Positions 26,280 through 34,101 of a stretch of 64,000 nucleotides of DNA are shown here, piece by piece. The notes beneath the pieces were generated by a model. That model was not told the origin of the DNA and searched no databases. It saw only the letters and a program-made list of their open reading frames with translations. Made by a program: the position numbers and the translations under genes. The stretch is taken from assembly GCA_000018565.1 (NCBI GenBank), contig CP000875.1, positions 5,905,199 to 5,969,198 on the forward strand. The letters are read 5' to 3'. Numbering within the stretch: the stretch's first letter is position 1; each line of letters starts with the position of its first letter. The DNA is from Herpetosiphon aurantiacus DSM 785 (GTDB lineage: Bacteria; Chloroflexota; Chloroflexia; Chloroflexales; Herpetosiphonaceae).

Positions 26280-27188
26280 TTAAGAGGAGAGCGCTGCCTG
26301 ATCAATCAGCCGAGCCTTAACTACCAACCGCTGGGTGTCCCAAGCGGTACATGTGATCATGGTGATAATTGCTTGCTCGGTTGGATACATAACTTCGACT
26401 TGGTTTGGCCAAACTTGTTGAATTGTCTGGACTTGATAATGATAACGGGTATCGGCAGTTTCGACGTAGATATCTTGACCAATCTGAAGTTCATTCAGGC
26501 GGGCGAAAACACTACCGCGAATCCCTGCATGCCCCGCAAAAACGCTATTCCCTTTGCCTGGTAAGGCCGTGCCATGATGATAACCCACAGCATAATCGGC
26601 AACTTCCCAAATGCCATCGCGCAGAAAAACTTCACGCACCGGACTATCAAGCTCCATTGTTGGCACGATCATCCGTTTGGGAACAAAGCTCATGGGATCA
26701 GGCGTTGGGGTTGGCGATGCAGGTGGCAAGATAAACGCCTGAGCAGGCACAAGATAATCGGGTGCAGCCGCGCTGATGGCGGGTGCAATCACTGGTAATT
26801 GTTGGCCTAGCACTCGATCAAGTTCAGCGGCACTAGCTCCTGGTGCGAGTGCTTCCCAAGCCACTGCTGGAGCCGCCGGATTGTTACGAGCATACCACCA
26901 ATCGCGTCCGTAGATGTTGACCACCCAATAACCAAAAAAGATGATTACCCCAACAATCAACAAACGTTCCGAGCGCACTAAAATAGCGTCAAGCACCCCA
27001 CGGAAACGATAACCCTGAAGTGCAGTTTTCCGCTCTTCTTTGAGCGAACGGAGTTGGGCTGGCCGATGCAATGACGAACGCACTGGTGGTGGTGCTGCCA
27101 GCAATTCTTGAAGCAAGCCCAAATCGTCGTGTGTCGAATCGATGGTTGGCGGTTGTACCACTACAAACTCGTACTCTATATGCTTCAA
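26280..27188 (-). CDS. Sortase
   Basis: A membrane-anchored transpeptidase that cuts a sorting signal and joins a surface protein to an acceptor. 302 residues. One membrane helix (LLIVGVIIFFGYWVVNIYG, about 75-93) is followed by a Pro-rich stalk and a sortase barrel from about 165. The catalytic His is in VFAGHAGIRGS, the Cys in IITMITCTAWDT and the Arg in TQRLVVKAR. The TTG start (TTGAAGCAT) follows AGGGA. The DUF11 protein is encoded 30 bases downstream and is its likely substrate. Class (D/E-like) cannot be settled by eye. Confidence 0.88.
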   Translation of the reverse strand: MKHIEYEFVVVQPPTIDSTHDDLGLLQELLAAPPPVRSSLHRPAQLRSLKEERKTALQGYRFRGVLDAILVRSERLLIVGVIIFFGYWVVNIYGRDWWYARNNPAAPAVAWEALAPGASAAELDRVLGQQLPVIAPAISAAAPDYLVPAQAFILPPASPTPTPDPMSFVPKRMIVPTMELDSPVREVFLRDGIWEVADYAVGYHHGTALPGKGNSVFAGHAGIRGSVFARLNELQIGQDIYVETADTRYHYQVQTIQQVWPNQVEVMYPTEQAIITMITCTAWDTQRLVVKARLIDQAALSS

Positions 27189-27208
27189 TCATCCCTAGAA
27201 TGGCGCAA

Positions 27209-27237
27209 ATTATATAGCTCTCTTTACAATTGTGCAA
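27209..27237 (-). promoter_or_regulatory. Promoter of the sortase-DUF11 unit
   Basis: On the minus strand: TTGCAC (27237-27232), a 17-base spacer, and a perfect TATAAT (27214-27209). The start codon is only about 20 bases from the -10, so the transcript would be nearly leaderless. Confidence 0.7.
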
Positions 27238-27301
27238 TAGGACTAAAAGGCTACATATCGCATTAAAGCCTTATTTTGCCCGCTGGTTGTAAAGCAAATT
27301 C

Positions 27302-30300
27302 TTAATAATCTGCGATGGTCAATGGTAGGTAAAGCTGCGGCGCAATCGCGGTTACGCTAATCGTCACTGTCGCACTTAGGGTTTGATTCAAGCTCAAATT
27401 GCGCACCTGATAGTTAAATGAATCAAGCCCATTATAAACGGGATCAGGCGTGTAGCGAACGCTGCGTTGATCTGCATCGAGCCATACTTGGCCATGTTGT
27501 GGTTGTTCAAGGCTGATAATTTGGCTAAAATCGGCTTGATCATTCGCCAATGGAGTTAGCCGATTAGCCTGTGAATATTGCAAAACTTCGTAATAATCGG
27601 CCTGTGGTTGCCAAGCATTGTTGGTTGGTAAGGGCAAACGCAAGGCCGGATCACCAAAAAAGCTGAAGGTGTCGAGCAAATCGGGCGAGATATTGGCCGC
27701 TGCTAAATCAAGCTTGCCTTGAATTGTTGCTGGCCCAACCAAGCGCCAACCATCGTTGATAATCGAGTTTACAAACCCACGATTCAGGTAATCGTGGCCA
27801 TGGGCGATGCCCAAACCACTAGCCGCCCACATACCAACTGCTCCATGCTCAGGCTGCAACACCAGCATTTCGGCCAACGATTCAAGGTCATTTTGTTGAT
27901 AATGGCCAGCATAGCAACTCAACGAGAGCATCAACGGCAAGGCGCTATTGCTTAAACTTGCCACCGATTGCTGGTTGAAAATCGTCGGATCAGCCCAAAC
28001 ATCGATGCCCGCATGGCCAACATAATTGACCAAAAATTGACCATTATTGATCTGATTAACGATTTCTGCCCGAAAATTCGTCAGATTGGTATTCGCTGTG
28101 TAGTACAACTGCTGATCATCAACCGTTGGCGGTAAAATTTCCACCACCTCATTTGAAAGCCACGGAAAATCGCCCGATACATCTGGATCATCGGCGATAA
28201 ACAACAGCTTGTTCAGCCAATCGGCGTTGCTGGGCGTGGCTTCGTAACTTAATATTTTCGCAACTACATGTTCAACATCGCTCAGCGAACGCGCTGGAAT
28301 GCGCCCCAAGAACAAATCGGGCAAAGTATCGTTGCCAGCAACCGTTACATAGCGATTGTCGGCGGCTGTTTCGCGCAACCACGGGTCAACATCGGCCAAA
28401 TAGGGTGGAATAAAATTGGTCACGGGTTGTCCAATAATATCAGCATAATCGTGCGGATCTGCCGTGCCATCGCCAACTAACACCACAAAACTAGGCGCTG
28501 GTGCTTGCCAATTATGATAGGCATACTTGATAAAATCAGCGATCGCCTGTTGATCAACCCGCCCATCGCCAAATTGATCGTAAATCTGCTGCACATCAAT
28601 TAATAATGGCTTGAGGCCTTGGCTGGCGCGTTGGGTAATCAATGGTTGCAGTGCATCGCTCCAGCTCGAGGAGTTGGCTGGGTTATAGCTAATCAGCAAA
28701 TAATCGGCTTGCTGGCTGGTGCTGCTCAAATCGGGCTGACTAAACCAAACGCTGCTCAACGGTGTTTGGCGTTGGCTCTGCACAAGGTAGCGGCGATTGC
28801 CACTGGTTTGCCAGCTTAATTGGCCTTGCTGCAAATTCCAGCCAATCAAGCGGCGCGGAGCCAAGGGCGTTTGCACATCGAATAGCAACGGATTTTCGCT
28901 GATGATATTGCTAATGCTTTGGTTGGCTTGGCTGCTTGACCATTGTAATTGGCCCGCAACTGCCTGCGCTTGACGCTGGTAATCTAGCTCAACCCAATCG
29001 AGAAAACTGGTTTCGCGCTCGGTACTCATTGGGGTAATTGTGAGTTGGTTGGTTGCGCTAAGCCAGCCACTTGGCAGGTTAATCGTTGACTCAAGCAGTT
29101 GAAAGCCGGTTATTGTGACGGTTGTGAGCAAACGATTGTTCAGGCGAATTTCGGCTTGATGCCGATTGCCAAGCTTGCCGCCATGCAAGCGCAACCGCAA
29201 GCGGGCTGGCTGATCGAAGCGAGTTGCATTATCCAAATTCCAATTAATTTGCAAGGGCTGAGCGCTTTGGCCGGAGCCTGGGCTATACCAATATTGCCAC
29301 CACCAACGATTTGTGCCGCTGGCCGGAAAGGCGCTCAGATAGAGTTTTTGTTCTTCCAAGCGCAAGGTCTCGCTATAGTAGCTCAGGCTTGGGTTGGCCG
29401 AATTGACTGATTCGCTAACCAACACATTGCCTGGTTGCTGTCCATTCCAGCGCACAATCACGCTCCCTTGCAGGCTTTGATCACGATTGTAGGGCGGTAG
29501 ATAAAAAATCATGCCCGTGGCAGTCAGCAACCGTGGCAGTTGATTGCGCCCTTGCCATAGTTGTAAATTAGCCGATTGATTGAGCCATTGGCTTGGCACG
29601 CCCGCCGCCTGCAAATCGCTCCAACGAATTTCGCTGATGCCTGGGTTGGCAAAACTCACTCGCACTCCATTGGTTACTGGCGTGGTTGTGGCAAAGGCTG
29701 GGCGTAATGCTGGATTTTGTAGATCGCTGGGATTGAGCACTTGCTGACGTAGCAGTTCGTTCCAAAATGGATCAGCTCGCAAGCTGGGTTGCTCGGTACT
29801 TGCCACAAATTCTAGCGCTATGTCGATTGAGCTTGGTACAACTATTTGCTGTTTGCTTGGTTGCCATTGCGCCCCGAAAATAGTTAATGGCACAAGTTGT
29901 TGCTCCCGCACTTGGACGCTCTGACCAAGGTTGGCCCATGTGGTTGGATATTGGGCTTGTTTGACGGCTACACTTGGTGCGCTTAGCGCTATGGCCTTGC
30001 TTGGCGCGAGTGGATCAACCTGCCAACCACTGCTAGGAGTGAGGCTAAGTTGTTGCTGATAGTGTTGTAGTTGTTGAGGATTAACCGATTTTAGTCTGAG
30101 TTGGTAGCCTGCTGGCACAACTAACCAGTGGCTTGAACGCGGCAAGGCCGGCTGATCAGGTGTGGCATCATTTTGCCAGCCTGCAATGTTGATGCTATTG
30201 GGTTGCAGGGTTGGTTTGGGTAATTGCACGTTGATATGCAGTTGCTGATCGTGGCGTTGTAGCGTGAGTGTCGCCGTGGTAATTTGGGCAATCACGGGCT

Positions 30301-30355
30301 GTCGAATCAACATCAGCGACACAACCAAACAGCCAATTAACCAACGTTGTAGCAT
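27302..30355 (-). CDS. Exported C25 (gingipain-like) cysteine protease
   Basis: About 1,017 residues. A signal peptide (LQRWLIGCLVVSLMLIRQPVIAQ) leads into a propeptide/beta-rich N-terminal region (about 30-560). The peptidase C25 domain has its catalytic His in FLVNYVGHAGIDVW (about residue 778) and Cys in LMLSLSCYAGHY (about 812), with GRIPARSLSDVEHVV and FVVLVGDGTADPHDY before them. A C-terminal cadherin/Ig-like segment ends the protein (NGLDSFNYQVRNLSLN). The ORF opens at 30430, but ATG 30355 has GAGG before it and starts the signal peptide. The SD lies in the stop region of the upstream S26 gene, two bases away. Last gene of the peptide cluster; it may process the exported peptide or be a passenger. 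Confidence 0.82.
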   Translation of the reverse strand: MLQRWLIGCLVVSLMLIRQPVIAQITTATLTLQRHDQQLHINVQLPKPTLQPNSINIAGWQNDATPDQPALPRSSHWLVVPAGYQLRLKSVNPQQLQHYQQQLSLTPSSGWQVDPLAPSKAIALSAPSVAVKQAQYPTTWANLGQSVQVREQQLVPLTIFGAQWQPSKQQIVVPSSIDIALEFVASTEQPSLRADPFWNELLRQQVLNPSDLQNPALRPAFATTTPVTNGVRVSFANPGISEIRWSDLQAAGVPSQWLNQSANLQLWQGRNQLPRLLTATGMIFYLPPYNRDQSLQGSVIVRWNGQQPGNVLVSESVNSANPSLSYYSETLRLEEQKLYLSAFPASGTNRWWWQYWYSPGSGQSAQPLQINWNLDNATRFDQPARLRLRLHGGKLGNRHQAEIRLNNRLLTTVTITGFQLLESTINLPSGWLSATNQLTITPMSTERETSFLDWVELDYQRQAQAVAGQLQWSSSQANQSISNIISENPLLFDVQTPLAPRRLIGWNLQQGQLSWQTSGNRRYLVQSQRQTPLSSVWFSQPDLSSTSQQADYLLISYNPANSSSWSDALQPLITQRASQGLKPLLIDVQQIYDQFGDGRVDQQAIADFIKYAYHNWQAPAPSFVVLVGDGTADPHDYADIIGQPVTNFIPPYLADVDPWLRETAADNRYVTVAGNDTLPDLFLGRIPARSLSDVEHVVAKILSYEATPSNADWLNKLLFIADDPDVSGDFPWLSNEVVEILPPTVDDQQLYYTANTNLTNFRAEIVNQINNGQFLVNYVGHAGIDVWADPTIFNQQSVASLSNSALPLMLSLSCYAGHYQQNDLESLAEMLVLQPEHGAVGMWAASGLGIAHGHDYLNRGFVNSIINDGWRLVGPATIQGKLDLAAANISPDLLDTFSFFGDPALRLPLPTNNAWQPQADYYEVLQYSQANRLTPLANDQADFSQIISLEQPQHGQVWLDADQRSVRYTPDPVYNGLDSFNYQVRNLSLNQTLSATVTISVTAIAPQLYLPLTIADY

Positions 30356-30357
30356 AC

Positions 30358-30798
30358 TTACCTCAAATGATGAATTAACCAACGCCGTGCATGGCGCAAC
30401 CATGCCAAACTCCATTGATACCAACGCCACCCGTTATTCATGCTCAATGATTTTTCGGCAGCCTGCCAGGTTACTGCTTGAGCCACAATTGCCGAGCGTT
30501 CGATCCAGCCATCGAAATAGGGACAGGCATCGCCAGCAATCAAATAGTGTGCTTGTTTACGCCAAAGCAAGCGATGAATGACCACCCGTTGACCAACTTT
30601 GGCCAAAACCACGCTGCCGAGTGGGATACGATTGGGCAAGCCTGCAATTGTTACTAACGTTTGGTCGGGCAAGATGGGATGCATGCTGCGGCCCGCGACT
30701 TGAAGCTGTAATTGCCCACCAGCCTGCGCTACGATCTGCGCCAAATCATAGGCCTCGGCGGCACTCAGCACTCGTTCAGCCAAGCTGTTGGCGCACAT
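30358..30798 (-). CDS. S24/S26 signal-peptidase-like protein
   Basis: 146 residues. The catalytic serine motif is AGRSMHPIL (S38), followed by LGSVVLAKVGQRVVIHRLLWR with H75 where bacterial type-I signal peptidases have Lys, so it resembles the Ser-His type. GDACPYFDGWI matches the conserved GD(N) box. There is no clear N-terminal membrane anchor; the C-terminal 40 residues are Trp/Arg-rich. Small S24/S26 proteins of this kind are known from peptide-natural-product clusters. Its frame overlaps the HPr-kinase-like gene by 23 bases, and its stop abuts the protease gene. Confidence 0.75.
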   Translation of the reverse strand: MCANSLAERVLSAAEAYDLAQIVAQAGGQLQLQVAGRSMHPILPDQTLVTIAGLPNRIPLGSVVLAKVGQRVVIHRLLWRKQAHYLIAGDACPYFDGWIERSAIVAQAVTWQAAEKSLSMNNGWRWYQWSLAWLRHARRWLIHHLR

Positions 30799-31606
30799 AG
30801 CTAATTACCTCAGAATCGGGCACAAACGCCAAGTGCCATTGGTCCAGCTTGCTGGTAGCATAATCGGCAACTTGCAAGGCCTGATCAAGCGCGATTGGAT
30901 TCCACAAGGGCAGAAATTGCTCTGGCAACCAATGGCGCAAGGCCTGACCACTGCTCAAACTGATCGCTTGGTTGGCTGGACCATGGCTGAGATAGCAAAT
31001 CGTCCGAACTGGGGCAGCTTGGGCTGCGATCAAGCCAGCGCTGCTATACCAAGGTGTGCCATAAGCCCAAAGTTGCTCATTTTGCCAGCGCACAATCACT
31101 CGATCGTCGCTCAAAATGCAGGCTCCAGCACTATGCCATAAACGAGCTGAAGTCGATTTGCCCACACCTGGAGGACCAACCAAGAGCAAACCTTGTTCGC
31201 CATCGATCAAGCCGCAAGCATGCAATAAGCCGCCTTGATTGGCGCTGAGCCATTCGATCAAAATCAGCTGCAAAGCGGGGTAATCGAACAGCACTTCGGC
31301 GGCACTAATGCTGGGATCATGGCTTAACAACCAGGTATCGCTGGCGGTTTGTTGCAACACCCATAATGGCTCAGCATGGGTTGGTGGGTGGCCAACGATG
31401 CTGCGAACATGCGCAGATTGCCAGAGCGCCCAAACTTGATCGGCCTGAAAAAGCCGCTGACCAAGCGGGTAGCGGTCAGCGGCAGCACAGCTAAGAATCG
31501 TCAGATCGGCGGTTGTGTTGGTGGTTTGAAATTGTTGATCGACCATTGCTGGCCACGTTGGCAGATCAAGCGCCAACCGACAACCGCCAATTGTAAGCAT
31601 AACCAT
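30776..31606 (-). CDS. HPr-kinase-like P-loop protein
   Basis: 276 residues. The Walker A loop is LLVGPPGVGKSTSARLW (about residues 140-156), preceded by LLHACGLIDGEQG and followed by GACILSDDRVIVRW, the arrangement of HPr kinase/phosphorylase C-terminal domains. The N-terminal half is not like HPr kinase and no HPr gene is near. HprK-like enzymes next to peptide genes are known to phosphorylate a C-terminal residue of lasso-peptide precursors; a similar role on the 56-residue peptide encoded 14 bases upstream is inference. It overlaps the S26-like gene at its 3' end. Confidence 0.72.
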   Translation of the reverse strand: MVMLTIGGCRLALDLPTWPAMVDQQFQTTNTTADLTILSCAAADRYPLGQRLFQADQVWALWQSAHVRSIVGHPPTHAEPLWVLQQTASDTWLLSHDPSISAAEVLFDYPALQLILIEWLSANQGGLLHACGLIDGEQGLLLVGPPGVGKSTSARLWHSAGACILSDDRVIVRWQNEQLWAYGTPWYSSAGLIAAQAAPVRTICYLSHGPANQAISLSSGQALRHWLPEQFLPLWNPIALDQALQVADYATSKLDQWHLAFVPDSEVISYVRQQLG

Positions 31607-31620
31607 GGTGAAAATAACGC

Positions 31621-31791
31621 TTAGGTAAAACAGGGGGTAATTTTACAATTTGCGCCCGATGTAGCACTGCTGGTCGTGCGACAAACCGCCAACACATCTT
31701 CTTTGATCCGCAAGCCAACCGTTTCGATCGTTGGTTTGACATAGGCTTTGTGTGGCTTGCGCTCGGGCTGGCTTGATGATTGTTGTGCCAT
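31621..31791 (-). CDS. Putative RiPP precursor peptide, 56 residues
   Basis: A short ORF read by hand. Leader part: MAQQSSSQPERKPHK then AYVKPTIETVGLRIKED, containing the YxxP motif (Y17, P20) that peptide-binding PqqD-like proteins recognise in lasso and related leaders. C-terminal part (about 33-56): VLAVCRTTSSATSG then ANCKITPCFT, with cysteines at 37, 49 and 54 and eight Ser/Thr from residue 39. The SD GGGAGG sits seven bases before the ATG, the best in the cluster. It lies 22 bases after the radical SAM gene and 14 bases before the HPr-kinase-like gene. The modification type is unknown; thioether links are the first guess. Confidence 0.78.
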   Translation of the reverse strand: MAQQSSSQPERKPHKAYVKPTIETVGLRIKEDVLAVCRTTSSATSGANCKITPCFT

Positions 31792-31813
31792 GAGACATCC
31801 TCCCGGTATGAGG

Positions 31814-32929
31814 TTAGCGAACCTCTAGACAAATTGCATTATTGATCCAACGGTCGGCATTTTCGGCAAAAGCAGAAACTCGCGCCTTCGTACTATCACA
31901 CACCCATTCAATGGGGCGATTTTCCAACGTGTTACGTTCTAAGGCCGACCAACCTGGACAATTGGTACAGACCAAAGACATTTCGCAGGAGTGGCAGGCA
32001 GTGGCTTCGGTATTGCGGGTTTCGCGCACATCGGCCAAGTAGCCATCCCAGACTTCCATAAAATTGGTTGCTCGCCAATCGACAGCGCGGGTACGGGTAA
32101 TCATACACGGGCTGACCATCCCATAGGCATCGACATGGCCTGATTTATTGGCAGCGCCACAGGTGAAGGTTTTTTCGCCACCCTTCATTTGGTAGCCCAA
32201 AAACCCGTTGCAGTAATCTTGCCATTCTTCAACCCGCTGTGGATCGAGTTTTTCAATTTCGATCAGCTCTTCGGGGCTAAGCCGCAAGGTGGTGGGAAAA
32301 CGATCGCCATTCAAGCGTGGGTGAATCATGCCATCGTAGCGGAAATCCCAGCCATAGTGCTCGGCAACGGCCTTCATTGCCAAAAATTCGTGCGAGTTGA
32401 TGTTGAGCAAGACGGTTTTGAGCACCACATCAATCTCATATTCGGCCAACAGCGCCAAACCTTGCATACACTTGGCAAACGAGCCAGGCACGCGGGTTAC
32501 GGTTTCGTAGGTTTCGGCGGTGGCTCCATACAAGGTTACTTCGACCAAATGGGGCTTGTATTGGCTCAAAAATTCGGCGCGTTGGCGCGTGATCATGGTG
32601 GCGTTGCTATAGATCGAAATCACAAAGCCAAGATTACGAGCGTAGAGATACAGCTCTTCAAAATCGCGCCGCACCATAATTTCGCCGCCAGTCAGCAGCA
32701 ACCAAAGCGTGCCAGCTGCTGCCATTTCGTCGAAAAGCCGTTTGCATTCGTCGGTCGAAAGCTCACGTTGGCGGGCAGCTTGGTGATTAACTGGTAAGTT
32801 GATATAGCAATGCTGACAATTTAAATTGCAGCGCTCGGTTAACTCGAACGACATCGAGACCGGCACGCGACCTAAAGCTGCTAATCGAACATTGAACGCC
32901 GCATCGTTGGTTTCAGCACATAATTCCAT
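31814..32929 (-). CDS. Radical SAM/SPASM peptide-modifying enzyme
   Basis: 371 residues. The radical SAM cluster is C34-C38-C41 in TERCNLNCQHCYINLP, followed by LLTGGEIMVRRDF (GGE motif). The C-terminal SPASM domain shows CGAANKSGHVDAYGMVSPC (about 255-273, a CX12GX4C pattern), then CHSCEMSLVCTNC (about 312-325) and a final Cys in EWVCDSTKA (about 343), enough ligands for two auxiliary Fe-S clusters. Relatives cut C-H bonds on peptide substrates to make thioether, C-C or epimer products. It starts two bases after the PqqD-like gene stop, with AGGAGG inside that gene. Confidence 0.88.
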   Translation of the reverse strand: MELCAETNDAAFNVRLAALGRVPVSMSFELTERCNLNCQHCYINLPVNHQAARQRELSTDECKRLFDEMAAAGTLWLLLTGGEIMVRRDFEELYLYARNLGFVISIYSNATMITRQRAEFLSQYKPHLVEVTLYGATAETYETVTRVPGSFAKCMQGLALLAEYEIDVVLKTVLLNINSHEFLAMKAVAEHYGWDFRYDGMIHPRLNGDRFPTTLRLSPEELIEIEKLDPQRVEEWQDYCNGFLGYQMKGGEKTFTCGAANKSGHVDAYGMVSPCMITRTRAVDWRATNFMEVWDGYLADVRETRNTEATACHSCEMSLVCTNCPGWSALERNTLENRPIEWVCDSTKARVSAFAENADRWINNAICLEVR

Positions 32930-32931
32930 GC

Positions 32932-33228
32932 TTAGGCAACCTCCTGAATAACAGCGGCCTCAAGCATCGATTCCAACAACGGAATCAGATCGGCTTGGGC
33001 GGCCCGAGGCTCAACATCGTATTCAGCACACACGAGGTCGATCAATTCGGCTAGACTTTGGGGTGTAGCCAAAGCTTGCCAAACCAGCGCGGCAGTCTCG
33101 TTAAGGGCAAAAATAGCATTGAGGGCAGCGGTGTTTGGTCGCACAGGCACCAACACCGTTTCACTCCCAATGCTACGGGTAACAATCGCCGGATCACGGA
33201 CAAATCGTTGTGGAGCGTGCTCATTCAT
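32932..33228 (-). CDS. PqqD-like peptide chaperone (RRE domain)
   Basis: 98 residues from ATG 33228, the first gene of the peptide cluster. Sequence features of the PqqD fold: RFVRDPAIVTRSIGSETVLVP, then LNAIFALNETAALVWQAL, LAELIDLVCAEYDVE and a C-terminal helix LIPLLESMLEAAVIQ. PqqD-like RRE domains bind the leader of a precursor and present it to the radical SAM enzyme. The open frame to 33249 has no SD. A free-standing PqqD directly before a radical SAM/SPASM gene is the usual layout for RiPP clusters. Confidence 0.82.
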   Translation of the reverse strand: MNEHAPQRFVRDPAIVTRSIGSETVLVPVRPNTAALNAIFALNETAALVWQALATPQSLAELIDLVCAEYDVEPRAAQADLIPLLESMLEAAVIQEVA

Positions 33229-33270
33229 AAGTGTGTACTCAAACCACAAGGGTCAATTGCAATGATTTTC

Positions 33271-33300
33271 ATCTTAGCATGAACTGATCTCCACGTCCAA
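33271..33300 (-). promoter_or_regulatory. Candidate promoter of the peptide cluster
   Basis: On the minus strand: TTGGAC (33300-33295), an 18-base spacer, TAAGAT (33276-33271). It lies in the 107-bp gap after the response-regulator gene. Both boxes are imperfect. Confidence 0.4.
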
Positions 33301-33335
33301 GCCCTGTTTTATCCCTCGATTGTGGGAATTTTAGC

Positions 33336-33995
33336 TTAGATTTGGGGTGGTGCGAGGCGAGCTTGCACCGCGAACAAGCGTAATTCAGCTTTATTGCCTA
33401 AACCTAATTTGCTATAAATATTGCGCAAGTGGGTTTTAATTGTTTCTTCGCTCAGAATTAATTGCTGAGCAATATCGCTGTTGCGCCGCCCTTCGGCTGC
33501 CAAGAAAAAGACTTGGCGTTCGCGTTCGGTCAAGGCATTCAGGGCATCGTTGGTTTTGGTCGAGACGGTTGGCTGTGGGCCTTCCAATAGTTGGCGCACA
33601 ACTTTTTGAGCAATTGGGCCAGCCAAAACTGTTTCACCTTGAGCAACTGCACTGATGTGGCTGATCAAGCGTGAGGGATCTTCGGTTTTGAGCACATAGC
33701 CAGCAGCCCCAGCGGCCAGCGATTGGCGAATCACATCGTTGGTGTCGTTGGCGGTCAACATCAACACGCGAGTGCGTGGCGACGCTTCCACAATGGAGCG
33801 ACAAACTTCATAGCCAGGCATATCGGGCAAGCTCACATCGAGCAAGGCCACATCAACAAATTGATCTTTAGCAACTACGGCAGCGTCGCGCCCATGCCCA
33901 AGCACGCCAACAACTTCCATCTCATCGTGGGTTTCGAGCAGGGCACGTACCCCTTCCCGAAACACCGGATGATCATCAACAATCAGGATCCGCAT
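33336..33995 (-). CDS. NarL/LuxR-type response regulator
   Basis: 219 residues from ATG 33995 (AAGGAG seven bases before). The receiver domain has MRILIVDDHPVFREG, the phospho-acceptor Asp in VALLDVSLPDMPG, MLTANDT and YVLKTED. The C-terminal LuxR helix-turn-helix has LTERERQVFFLAAEGRRNSDIAQQL and ETIKTHLRNIYSKLGLGNKAEL. It lies directly downstream of the histidine kinase and directly upstream of the peptide cluster on the same strand, so the cluster could be one of its targets; that is inference from position only. Confidence 0.9.
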   Translation of the reverse strand: MRILIVDDHPVFREGVRALLETHDEMEVVGVLGHGRDAAVVAKDQFVDVALLDVSLPDMPGYEVCRSIVEASPRTRVLMLTANDTNDVIRQSLAAGAAGYVLKTEDPSRLISHISAVAQGETVLAGPIAQKVVRQLLEGPQPTVSTKTNDALNALTERERQVFFLAAEGRRNSDIAQQLILSEETIKTHLRNIYSKLGLGNKAELRLFAVQARLAPPQI

Positions 33996-34101
33996 GGGGT
34001 ACTCCTTCTTCAGAACAGATGCGAAAACGGTCAAAAAATGGACAATGCATATCCACTCTAGGGGTGAGAGTTTACGAACAAAATTACGATTAATTGAGTA
34101 A

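Noticed and set aside
27302-33228. Reading the peptide cluster as a lasso-peptide cluster
   Set aside because: No asparagine-synthetase-like cyclase or B2-type transglutaminase-fold protease is present; a radical SAM/SPASM gene takes the central place.
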